This document shows positions 5,901 through 12,374 of a stretch of 12,374 nucleotides of DNA, in pieces (position 1 is the stretch's first letter; each line of letters begins with the position of its first letter). The position numbers were made by a program, and so were the translations under genes. Origin of the DNA: JAAYXU01 sp050942555 (GTDB taxonomy: Bacteria > Bacillota > Clostridia > Christensenellales > UMGS416). The notes under the pieces were generated by a model. It was given only the letters and a program-made list of their open reading frames with translations, ran no database searches and was not told where the DNA came from. Location of the stretch: assembly GCA_050942555.1 (NCBI GenBank), contig JBMNNN010000044.1, forward strand, positions 1 to 12,374, written 5' to 3'.

Positions 5901-7982
5901 ATGAAGCAGTATGAAACGCAGAAGATTCGAAATATTGGCCTGCTGGGCCACGGAGGACAGGGGAAGACCACGCTCGCTGAGGCCATGCTATATACATCCG
6001 GCGCGATCGACCGGATGGGCCGTACCGAGGACGGGAACACGACCGCCGACTTTGATCCGGAGGAGCAGAAACGCGGATTCTCGATATCTGCGGCGCTGGC
6101 TCCGGTCGAGTGGAAGGATCACAAGATCAATGTGATAGACGTGCCGGGATATTTTGATATGGTCGGAGAGGCCGCAGGCCCGATGCGCGTGATTGAGGGC
6201 GCGGTCATCGTGGTGGGCGCGGCCGCGGGCCTGGACGTGGGTACCGAGAAAGCCTGGGCGAACTGCGAAGCGCACAGTGTGGCGCGCATCTTTTTCGTCA
6301 ACCAGCTAGATCGGGAGAACGTATCCTACAGCAACGTGCTGAACGAGCTTAAGACGAAATACGGAGTGGGCGTTGTTCCAATCACGTGGCCGATACTGGA
6401 CGGCGGGTTTAAGGGATATGTCGACATACTGAGCGGAAAGGCTTATCTTTTCGACGGGAAGACGGTAAAGGAAACAGACATACCCGGCGACCTGGCGGAT
6501 ACGGTATCCGAGATACGCGAGGGCATCACAGAGGCTGCGGCCGGAAGCGACGAGGAGCTCATGGAGAAGTTCTTCGAAGAAGGCACGCTGTCGGGAGAAG
6601 AGATCACAAAGGGCCTGCGCGAGGGCGTGGCGAATGGGGCCGTGGTGCCTGTGCTGTGCGGCTCGGCGCTCGAGAACAAGGGCACGACAGCGCTCCTTGA
6701 TACGCTGATCGGCTTCATCCCGTCGCCCGGCGAGGCGGCTCCCGCCCGGGGCGTGGTGCCCGGAACCGACAACGAAGTCGCGCGGCCCACGCAGGACGAT
6801 CTGCCGCTTTCGGCTTTCGTATTTAAGACCATAGCCGATCCGTTCGTGGGCCGTCTTTCGTTTATCAAGGTCATGTCGGGCACGCTTACCGCCGGCACGT
6901 CGGTGGAGAATACCACCACCGGCAAGAGCGAAAAGATCAACCATGTCTACACGATGGTAGGCAAAAAGCAGCTGGAGCTGGACGCGCTCCGCGCAGGTGA
7001 CATCGGCGCGCTGTCCAAGATCAGCGCCAATACGGGCGATACGCTTTGCGACCCGGCCGACAGGATACAGTATCCGCCTGTCGCATTCCCCGAACCATGC
7101 ATCACCTTCGCGGTCGTGGCGGCCAAGCAGGGCGAAGAGGACAAGGTGTTCGGCGGTCTGGCCCGGCTTCAGGAAGAGGATCCGTCCTTAACGATTCGGA
7201 AATCCCCCGAGACTGGCGATACGCTGATCAGCGGTCAGGGCGAGCTGCACCTTGCTATCATCACCAGCAAGCTCATGAATAAATTCCGTACGCAGGCGGT
7301 GCTCACCGATCCCAGGGTTCCGTATCGGGAGACCATTCGAAAGACCGTCAGCGCGCAGGGCCGCCACAAGAAGCAGACCGGCGGACACGGCCAGTTCGGC
7401 GACGTATGGATCGAGTTCTCTCCGATCGAGGACGGTTCGGCAGACTTTGAGTTCGTCGATCGCGTGGTGGGCGGCGTCGTACCCCGACAGTACATCCCGG
7501 CGGTCGAGAAAGGCCTGCGCGAATGCATCACCCGGGGCGTCCTGGCGGGCTATCCGGTAGTGAACCTGCGCTGCGCTCTCTATGACGGCTCGTACCATCC
7601 GGTCGATTCGTCGGAAATGGCGTTCAAGACCGCAGCGCACCTGGCATTCAAGAAGGGCTGTGCGGAAGCGAACCCGGTGCTGCTCGAGCCGATTTACCGT
7701 GTGTCCGTGCTGGTTCCCGAAGATTCGATGGGAGACGTGATCGGCGACCTGAACCGCCGCCGCGGCCGCATCATGGGCATGAACCCCAAGCCCGGCGGGA
7801 TGCAGGAGGTGCTTGCGGAGGTGCCCGAGGCCGAGATGTTCAAGTACGCCACCGATCTGCGCTCGATGACGCAGGCCCGCGGCTCCTTCACGATGATGCT
7901 GGAGCGCTACGAGGAAGTCCCGCCCAACATCGCCCAGAAGGTCATCGAGAAAGCCAGAAAGGAAATGGAACAGGAAGAGTAA
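5901..7982 (+). CDS. Elongation factor G-like translational GTPase (EF-G paralogue)
   Basis: A 693-residue protein with the full EF-G layout: GTPase domain (about 8-275), domain II (about 300-385), domain III (about 395-470), domain IV with RHKKQTGGHGQFG near 488-500 and YDGSYHPVDSSEMAF near 561-575, and a C-terminal domain V. It differs from housekeeping EF-G in its GTPase motifs. The P-loop is GHGGQGKT (16-23) instead of AHIDAGKT, switch I is KRGFSIS rather than RGITI, switch II is DVPGYF (80-85) with Tyr84 where translocase EF-G has the catalytic His, and the G4 motif is NQLD (134-137) instead of NKxD. This fits the EF-G II/FusA2-like clade, whose role is unclear. The start at 5901 follows AAAGGGGA (5886-5893). 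The gene ends with tandem stops TAA TAA and forms a single-gene unit with its own promoter and terminator. Confidence 0.9.
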   Translation: MKQYETQKIRNIGLLGHGGQGKTTLAEAMLYTSGAIDRMGRTEDGNTTADFDPEEQKRGFSISAALAPVEWKDHKINVIDVPGYFDMVGEAAGPMRVIEGAVIVVGAAAGLDVGTEKAWANCEAHSVARIFFVNQLDRENVSYSNVLNELKTKYGVGVVPITWPILDGGFKGYVDILSGKAYLFDGKTVKETDIPGDLADTVSEIREGITEAAAGSDEELMEKFFEEGTLSGEEITKGLREGVANGAVVPVLCGSALENKGTTALLDTLIGFIPSPGEAAPARGVVPGTDNEVARPTQDDLPLSAFVFKTIADPFVGRLSFIKVMSGTLTAGTSVENTTTGKSEKINHVYTMVGKKQLELDALRAGDIGALSKISANTGDTLCDPADRIQYPPVAFPEPCITFAVVAAKQGEEDKVFGGLARLQEEDPSLTIRKSPETGDTLISGQGELHLAIITSKLMNKFRTQAVLTDPRVPYRETIRKTVSAQGRHKKQTGGHGQFGDVWIEFSPIEDGSADFEFVDRVVGGVVPRQYIPAVEKGLRECITRGVLAGYPVVNLRCALYDGSYHPVDSSEMAFKTAAHLAFKKGCAEANPVLLEPIYRVSVLVPEDSMGDVIGDLNRRRGRIMGMNPKPGGMQEVLAEVPEAEMFKYATDLRSMTQARGSFTMMLERYEEVPPNIAQKVIEKARKEMEQEE

Positions 7983-8003
7983 TAAGCCACAGGCAGTATG
8001 CCA

Positions 8004-8018
8004 CCGGCCGCGGGCCGG
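8004..8018 (+). other. Short perfect hairpin after the EF-G-like gene
   Basis: CCGGCC (8004-8009) and GGCCGG (8013-8018) flank a GCG loop. It has no U-tract of its own and sits just before the real terminator, where it may block 3' exonuclease or help folding. Confidence 0.4.
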
Positions 8019-8024
8019 ACGGAA

Positions 8025-8061
8025 GGGCCGGCGGGATCATCCACGGCCCTTTATGTTTTTT
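8025..8061 (+). terminator. Intrinsic terminator of the EF-G-like gene
   Basis: GGGCCG (8025-8030) pairs with CGGCCC (8044-8049); the loop can form a further GGA/TCC pairing (8034-8036 with 8040-8042). It is followed directly by TTTATGTTTTTT (8050-8061). The stem plus a nearly unbroken U-tract 43 nt after the stop codons make this the best terminator in the window. The ATG inside the T-run (8053) is not a plausible start. Confidence 0.8.
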
Positions 8062-8073
8062 GCTGAGGCGCGA

Positions 8074-8407
8074 ATGAAGCTGGTCGCCAGAATCTTTCAA
8101 ACGGTGTCGGGTTCGCTCGCGGCGTGCATGGCCGCGCTGCTGACCGCCATCTGGCGGCGGCTTCCCGACGCGGTACCGCTCTTGTTTGGCGCCGACGGAA
8201 GCGTCACGGCTGCCGTGGGCAGCCCTCCTGGCGGTCGCGTCGGCGCATATCGTGCTTATGATACTGGTCGTTTTTGTCTACATCGCGGGCGGAGCCCGCG
8301 CCGGCGCGCCGATGCCCGGATTTCCGGCGGCACTGGGAGTATGCGCGCTGATGCTGCTGATGATGGAGGGTCTGCTGATCCGATACGGGCAGCTCGGGAG
8401 CAGATAG
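8074..8407 (+). pseudogene. Small DUF1648-like membrane protein, broken by a frameshift
   Basis: Two frames together encode one sensible protein of about 110 residues. The first frame starts at ATG 8074 (GAGG at 8064-8067) and gives a hydrophobic N-terminus, then WRRLPDAVPLLFGADGSV, which resembles the LPDxVPxHFGxxGxxD signature of DUF1648 membrane proteins. At about 8206 coding sense moves to the +1 frame, which continues RLPWAALLAVASAHIVL and two strongly hydrophobic segments, ending at TAG 8405-8407. Joined, this gives three membrane helices. Left unshifted, the first frame becomes an Arg/Gly-rich tail to 8421 with no membrane segment. The second frame alone would need a TTG at 8186 with no ribosome site. 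The likely causes are a genuine frameshift mutation or a sequencing error. Its role is unknown; it immediately precedes hflX. Confidence 0.6.
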
Positions 8408-8417
8408 AGAGGTTCGC

Positions 8418-10193
8418 TTGATTAACGGGAATATCACGGGAATCCGGCGGTCGCTGCTGGACGAGATGGAAAAGCTTTATAACGCCGATATGGAGACGCT
8501 GCGCCACGAGTTCGTGTCGGCAGGGCTCCTGGACGCGCTGGCCGCTCTGAGCGGCCGCGTGAACCGGGAAATATCGGTCTATATCGCGCGGGACGGCATG
8601 GTCATGGACGTGTCGGTGGGGCAGCACGACCGGGTTGGGCTGCCCGATCTGCGGGTAAGGCGGGGCGCGCGGCGGCTCACCGGCATTCGCTGCATCCATA
8701 CCCATCCCGACGGCGACCCGCGGCTTTCCTCGGTGGACGAGAGCGCGCTCAAGCGCATGCGATTCGATGCGATGGCGTCGCTGGGCGTGCGGGACGGCCG
8801 CGTAACCGGGATGGAAGTAGGCTTCCTGTCGGAGCTTTTGGACGACGGCAATTACCGCGTTGAGCGGATGGGTCCCTTTGCGCGGCGCGAAATACCCCAC
8901 GAACTGCTGCTTAATGAGATCGAGCGGTGCGAGCAGCGCATCTCTGAGAGCGCCACCCGCCTGGGTGCGCAGGCCGTACAGCCCGATAGGGCGATACTCG
9001 TGGGTCTCGACAGCGAAGACTCGCTGGAGGAACTGGCCAGACTGGCCGATACCGACGGCGTCATCGTGCTTGAGCGCGTGCTGCAGAGCAAGTCCGTGCC
9101 CGACCCCGCGACATACATAGGTCGGGGCAAGGTGGCCGGGCTGGCGCTCCTGCGGCAGTCGCTGGAGGCGAATCTCGTGATCGTCGACGAGGAGCTGACC
9201 GGCGCGCAGATGCGGAACCTCGAGGAGGAGCTCGGGTGCCGGGTCATCGACCGCACGATGCTGATACTCGATATATTCGCGAGGCGGGCCACGACCCATG
9301 AGGGCAAGCTCCAGGTCGAGCTGGCCCAGTACAAGTATCGTCTTCCCCGGCTGGCCGGTATCGGGCAGGCGCTCTCCCGGCTGGGCGGGGGCATCGGCAC
9401 GCGCGGCCCGGGCGAAACCAAGCTGGAAAGCGACCGGCAGAAGATACGCCGCCGCATATACGAGCTAGAGCGCGAGGTGAGCAGGCTGGGTACGCGGCGG
9501 GACATCCGGCGCCACCGGCGGGAGCGCAACCGCATCCCTGTCGTGTCGATCGTCGGGTACACGAACGCCGGCAAGAGCACGCTTCTAAACGCGCTGGCGG
9601 GAAGCAGCGTGCCTGCCGAAGACAGGCTTTTCGCGACGCTGGACCCGGTCACGCGCCGCGTGACGCTGCCCGGCGGCCGGGAGATCCTTGTGACCGATAC
9701 CGTGGGCTTCATCAGCAAACTGCCCCACGACCTCATAGACGCGTTCCGCTCTACGCTCGAGGAGGCGGTTCATGCCGATATACTGCTGCATGTGGTGGAC
9801 GCTTCCTCCGAGCAGATGGAGCCCGAGTATCAGGTGGCCGAAGGGGTGCTGCGCTCTCTGAACGCCGACCTGTCCCGGCGGCTCGTGCTTCTCAACAAAT
9901 ACGACCTGGTGGCCGACGGGAGACGGCTCGCGAGCGCGGACGGGCCCCAGTTTCCGGTGTCGGCGCTGACGGGAGCGGGTCTTTCTGACGTGCTGGAGCG
10001 TATAGAGGCCATGCTCCGCGAGGATGTGCGCAGGGTGACGCTGCTCATTCCCTACGACCGGGGCGCGCTGCTCTCCGAGGTGTACGACCGGGCGCGCATA
10101 CTTTCCCGGGAGTACCGGGACGACGGTGTGGCGGTGGAGGCCGAGATGGGCGCGGAGCTGTACCGCCGGGTGATGGACGCGCTGCAGGGTTGA
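8418..10193 (+). CDS. hflX: GTPase HflX with N-terminal JAMM-like extension
   Basis: Ribosome-binding GTPase that splits or rescues stalled 70S ribosomes under stress. At 591 residues it is about 150-190 longer than classical HflX of roughly 400-430. Residues 1-155 form an extra domain containing HTHP (94-97) and S-S-V-D (104-107), an exact H-x-H-x7-S-x2-D pattern as in JAMM/MPN metalloproteases, with Glu51 as a candidate catalytic acid. The HflX N-domain follows (about 190-300, with GRGKVAG near 235 and the DRT segment near 278), then a basic coiled segment (335-372), then the G domain: GYTNAGKST (380-388), DTVGF (427-431) and NKYD (493-496). Translation starts at TTG 8418, preceded by AGAGAGG (8406-8412). 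The next gene begins 14 nt after the stop. The extended form is, to my knowledge, common in Clostridia. Confidence 0.93.
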   Translation: MINGNITGIRRSLLDEMEKLYNADMETLRHEFVSAGLLDALAALSGRVNREISVYIARDGMVMDVSVGQHDRVGLPDLRVRRGARRLTGIRCIHTHPDGDPRLSSVDESALKRMRFDAMASLGVRDGRVTGMEVGFLSELLDDGNYRVERMGPFARREIPHELLLNEIERCEQRISESATRLGAQAVQPDRAILVGLDSEDSLEELARLADTDGVIVLERVLQSKSVPDPATYIGRGKVAGLALLRQSLEANLVIVDEELTGAQMRNLEEELGCRVIDRTMLILDIFARRATTHEGKLQVELAQYKYRLPRLAGIGQALSRLGGGIGTRGPGETKLESDRQKIRRRIYELEREVSRLGTRRDIRRHRRERNRIPVVSIVGYTNAGKSTLLNALAGSSVPAEDRLFATLDPVTRRVTLPGGREILVTDTVGFISKLPHDLIDAFRSTLEEAVHADILLHVVDASSEQMEPEYQVAEGVLRSLNADLSRRLVLLNKYDLVADGRRLASADGPQFPVSALTGAGLSDVLERIEAMLREDVRRVTLLIPYDRGALLSEVYDRARILSREYRDDGVAVEAEMGAELYRRVMDALQG

Positions 10194-10207
10194 GGAGAGC
10201 GGGGACG

Positions 10208-10579
10208 ATGATCGTTGAGATGGAGGAGCGGCATATACCCGGCGTAGGCAGGATCGAGGCGGTATTCAATATCATAGGCCGCATCGTGCCCCGCTTTGAG
10301 GGCGGCGTCTGGACGTATGAGGAGCGGCTGAATCGAGGACATCGCCGTCAGCGAGCCCGAGCGGGCCGGGGCATCGGCACAGCGCTCATGCACCGCGCCC
10401 AGGCGTGGGCAAGGGAGCGCGGACTGGGCGGACTCATGCTCGAGACCCAGGAGAATAACGTGCTGGCCTGCAGGTTCTACCGCAGGCAGGGCATGACGAT
10501 CGGAGCGGTGGATACGATGCTGTATGCCAATACCCCGTACGCCGAAGAATCAGCGGTATTCTGGTACCGCAGGTTTTAG
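10208..10579 (+). CDS. Streptothricin acetyltransferase-like GNAT, internally deleted and probably non-functional
   Basis: Both ends closely resemble streptothricin N-acetyltransferases of the Sat4 type. The N-terminus has IIGRIVPRF...WTYEE, and the C-terminus has RGIGTALMHRAQAWA, GLMLETQENNVLACRFY, GAVDTMLYAN and AVFWYRRF. The family is about 180 residues long, but this product from ATG 10208 has only 123. Some 55 residues are missing between WTYEERL and the acetyl-CoA loop. The expected strand before that loop, IEDIAVSEPER, is present but in the +1 frame at 10332-10364, directly after an out-of-frame TGA (10329-10331). The actual frame reads an Arg-rich filler there instead. So there was a deletion near 10330 and a single-base loss near 10363, which compensate and leave the frame open. 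AGGAG (10193-10197) and GGGG (10201-10204) precede the ATG. The product would lack core strands of the fold. Confidence 0.75.
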   Translation: MIVEMEERHIPGVGRIEAVFNIIGRIVPRFEGGVWTYEERLNRGHRRQRARAGRGIGTALMHRAQAWARERGLGGLMLETQENNVLACRFYRRQGMTIGAVDTMLYANTPYAEESAVFWYRRF

Positions 10580-10591
10580 CAAAGGAGCGCC

Positions 10592-11926
10592 ATGGACGAC
10601 CTTTTTACTCCCGCACTGGAGCAGAAAGCGCCGCTCGCCGACCGCATGCGGCCCCGGACGCTCGACGAGTTCCTGGGACAGGAGCATATCGTCGGTCCGG
10701 GAAAGCTGCTGCGGCGCGCCATCGAAATAGACCGGCTGACCAGCAGCATATTCTATGGCCCACCCGGTACCGGCAAGACCACGCTCGCACATATCATAGC
10801 GGGCGCAACCCGCGCCGCGTTCGAAAAGCTGAACGCGGTTACGTCGGGGGTAGCCGACGTACGGCGCGTTATCGAGGAGGCCGACAGCAATCTCCGCCTG
10901 TACGGGCGGTCGACATACCTGCTTCTCGACGAGTGCCACCGGTGGAGCAAGGCGCAGAGCGACTCGATACTCCCGGCCATCGAGAAGGGCATCATTCGCT
11001 TCATCGGCTCGACCACCGAGAACCCGATGATTGCGATGACGCCTGCCATCGTGTCGCGGTGCCGTCTTTTTGAGTTCCGCCATCTGACCGCCGCGCAGGT
11101 GCGAAAGGCGATGGAGCGCGCGCTTTATGACGAGGAGCGGGGGTTTGGAAGAATGCGCATCGAGATGGACGATGAGGCGCTCGACCACCTGGCGTCGGTC
11201 GCCAACGGCGACGCGCGCAGCGCCCTCAATGCGCTGGAGCTGGCTGCGCTGACGACGCCGCCCGGGGAAGGCGGCGTTATACGCATCACGATCCGGGAGG
11301 CTTCCGAGAGCATACAGCAGCGGGTAATTCAGTGCGACGAATCCTACTATTACGACATGCTGTCGGCCTTCTGCAAGAGCCTGCGCGGCTCGGACAGCGA
11401 CGCGGCGCTCGCGTGGTTCGCGCGGCTCATCCACGCGGGCGTGGATCCCCGCGTCATCGTGCGCCGCCTTATCGCGCACGCTTCGGAGGACGTAGGGCTT
11501 GCGGCCCCCGGCGCGATGGAGCAGGTGGTCGCGGCCGGACACGCGCTGGAGATGGTGGGCATGCCCGAGGCGGGTCTGTCTCTGACGCAGGCTATCATAT
11601 TCCTGTGCGAGTCTCCGAAGTCCAACAGCGTCGTGGCAGCCCGGGACAGCGCTTTCCGGGACGCAGAACGGGATGAGCACCATCCGGTCCCGGTGCACCT
11701 GCGCGATACCAGCTATGCGGGCGCGCAGCGGCTGGGCGCGGGGAAGGGATACCTGTATCCGCATGATTATCCGGGGCACTATATTAAGCAGGAGTACGCG
11801 CCGGTTTCGGCGCGGGGAAAGCGGTACTATCATCCCTCGGAGGAGGGGTTCGAGAGACGGATCCGGGAGCTGCGCGCGCTGCGCGGCATATCAGACGATG
11901 GAAAGGAGCCAGAGGATGCTGAATGA
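10592..11926 (+). CDS. rarA: Replication-associated recombination protein A (RarA/MgsA) AAA+ ATPase
   Basis: A clamp-loader-like AAA+ ATPase, homologous to yeast Mgs1 and human WRNIP1, that acts at stalled replication forks and binds SSB. The 444-residue length is normal. Motifs are the N-terminal PLADRMRPRTLDEFLGQ (14-30), Walker A GPPGTGKT (56-63), Walker B LLLDE (110-114) followed by CHRWSKAQSD where many family members have IHRFNKAQQD, sensor 1 IGSTTENP (138-145), the arginine finger in SRCR (155-158) and sensor 2 GDARSALN (206-213). The C-terminal half is the tetramerisation domain, ending with the KYYHPSEEGFE segment typical of the family. AAAGGAG (10581-10587) sits four bases before the ATG, 12 nt after the preceding stop. 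The 3' end overlaps tldD by 11 nt. Confidence 0.95.
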   Translation: MDDLFTPALEQKAPLADRMRPRTLDEFLGQEHIVGPGKLLRRAIEIDRLTSSIFYGPPGTGKTTLAHIIAGATRAAFEKLNAVTSGVADVRRVIEEADSNLRLYGRSTYLLLDECHRWSKAQSDSILPAIEKGIIRFIGSTTENPMIAMTPAIVSRCRLFEFRHLTAAQVRKAMERALYDEERGFGRMRIEMDDEALDHLASVANGDARSALNALELAALTTPPGEGGVIRITIREASESIQQRVIQCDESYYYDMLSAFCKSLRGSDSDAALAWFARLIHAGVDPRVIVRRLIAHASEDVGLAAPGAMEQVVAAGHALEMVGMPEAGLSLTQAIIFLCESPKSNSVVAARDSAFRDAERDEHHPVPVHLRDTSYAGAQRLGAGKGYLYPHDYPGHYIKQEYAPVSARGKRYYHPSEEGFERRIRELRALRGISDDGKEPEDAE

Positions 11927-12374
11927 GCAAACTGCGGCTCGGGTGCTGGCCGCTGCGCTGGAGACAGGCGGGGACTTCGCCGAGATCTTTTATGAGGACA
12001 CGCAGACCGCTTCCCTGCAGATGCTGTCGGCCAGGGTCGAGGAGGCGGTGGCCGGTCGGGATCATGGCGCGGGTATACGGGTTTTCCGGGAGTTTGGCAG
12101 CGTCTATGTATACACGAACGATACGAGTCTGGAGGGGCTGCTGAAGGCGGCCCGGCAGGCGGCGGCCGCGATCGGCAGTGAGCAGGCTGCGGACGCCGCG
12201 ATCACGCTCGCGCCCACAGCCATCGCATCCATTCATCCAGTGCGCATCCCGCCGTCGGATGTATCGGCGGTGCGCAAGGCCGAGATACTGCGCGCGGCCT
12301 ACCACGCGGCAAAGGATTATGACCCCTCGATCGTACAGGTCACCGCGACGTACATGGACCGGCGACAGCAGGTG
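11916..12374 (+). CDS. tldD: TldD family metalloprotease component, N-terminal part (runs off window)
   Basis: The first 153 codons of a TldD/PmbA-type protein, open to the window edge. TldD and TldE form a zinc protease that cleaves unfolded or modified peptides and matures some peptide antibiotics. The N-terminal domain reads GGDFAEIFYEDTQTASLQ (18-35), then RVEEAVAGRDHGAGIRV (40-56) and VYVYTNDTSLEGLLKAARQA (about 62-81), all characteristic of TldD. The HExxxH zinc site would lie beyond the window, so it cannot be checked. AAAGGAG at 11902-11908 supports the ATG at 11916, which lies inside the end of rarA and implies coupling. TldD rather than PmbA/TldE is favoured by the FAEIFYED and RDHGAGIRV wording; a PmbA gene may follow. 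Confidence 0.85.
   Translation, partial: MLNEQTAARVLAAALETGGDFAEIFYEDTQTASLQMLSARVEEAVAGRDHGAGIRVFREFGSVYVYTNDTSLEGLLKAARQAAAAIGSEQAADAAITLAPTAIASIHPVRIPPSDVSAVRKAEILRAAYHAAKDYDPSIVQVTATYMDRRQQV

Noticed and set aside
8186..8407. Independent 73-residue membrane protein starting at TTG 8186
   Set aside because: It has no ribosome site, and the upstream frame supplies the matching N-terminal half of a DUF1648-like protein, so a frameshift explains it better.
10550..11833. 427-codon open frame on the - strand, opposite rarA
   Set aside because: Shadow of rarA, with composition typical of an antisense GC-rich frame.
11923..12144. 73-codon + strand frame starting at ATG 11923
   Set aside because: The frame from ATG 11916 has a proper AAAGGAG and reads as TldD to the window edge, so this frame is out of register.
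1..12374. CRISPR array, tRNA, rRNA, insertion sequence or prophage genes
   Set aside because: No regularly spaced repeats, transposase or phage-like proteins, and no tRNA-like cloverleaf was seen in the short intergenic gaps.

Overview
The window is GC-rich and almost fully coding, and every recognisable gene is on the + strand. Gene starts carry Bacillota-like Shine-Dalgarno sequences (AAAGGAG, AGGGGAGG). Three features point to a high-GC member of the Clostridia: a B12-dependent ribonucleotide reductase, a HflX of about 590 residues with an N-terminal extension, and a RarA with a DECHRW Walker B region. This placement is an inference. Ile codon ATA is common for so GC-rich a genome.

Layout. 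(1) 76-2473: nadB and nadC, overlapping by 8 nt, make nicotinate mononucleotide from aspartate for NAD synthesis. The partner nadA is not visible; a reading frame ending at 76 may be the tail of an upstream gene. (2) 2470-4817: a near-consensus sigma-A promoter overlaps the nadC stop codon and drives nrdJ, the class II ribonucleotide reductase. A long inverted repeat spans the -10 box and the first ATG of nrdJ. (3) 4818-5702: a GC hairpin, then a GNAT acetyltransferase of unknown substrate. (4) 5747-8061: a weak terminator, a strong extended -10 promoter, a leader with a terminator-like hairpin, an EF-G-like translational GTPase with altered GTPase motifs, and a good intrinsic terminator. (5) 8074-12374: a frame-broken small membrane protein (DUF1648-like), hflX, a streptothricin acetyltransferase-like gene with an internal deletion, rarA, and the start of tldD running off the end. 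Spacing is close throughout, so these look cotranscribed, but I see no clear promoter for them.

Most of the window is housekeeping: cofactor and deoxynucleotide supply, translation GTPases, and replication-fork maintenance. I do not see a new multi-gene system. The items worth a second look are the promoter/start-codon dyad at nrdJ, the JAMM-like metal-binding motif in the HflX N-terminal domain, the unusual GTPase motifs of the EF-G paralogue, and two damaged genes flanking hflX whose original reading frames can still be read.
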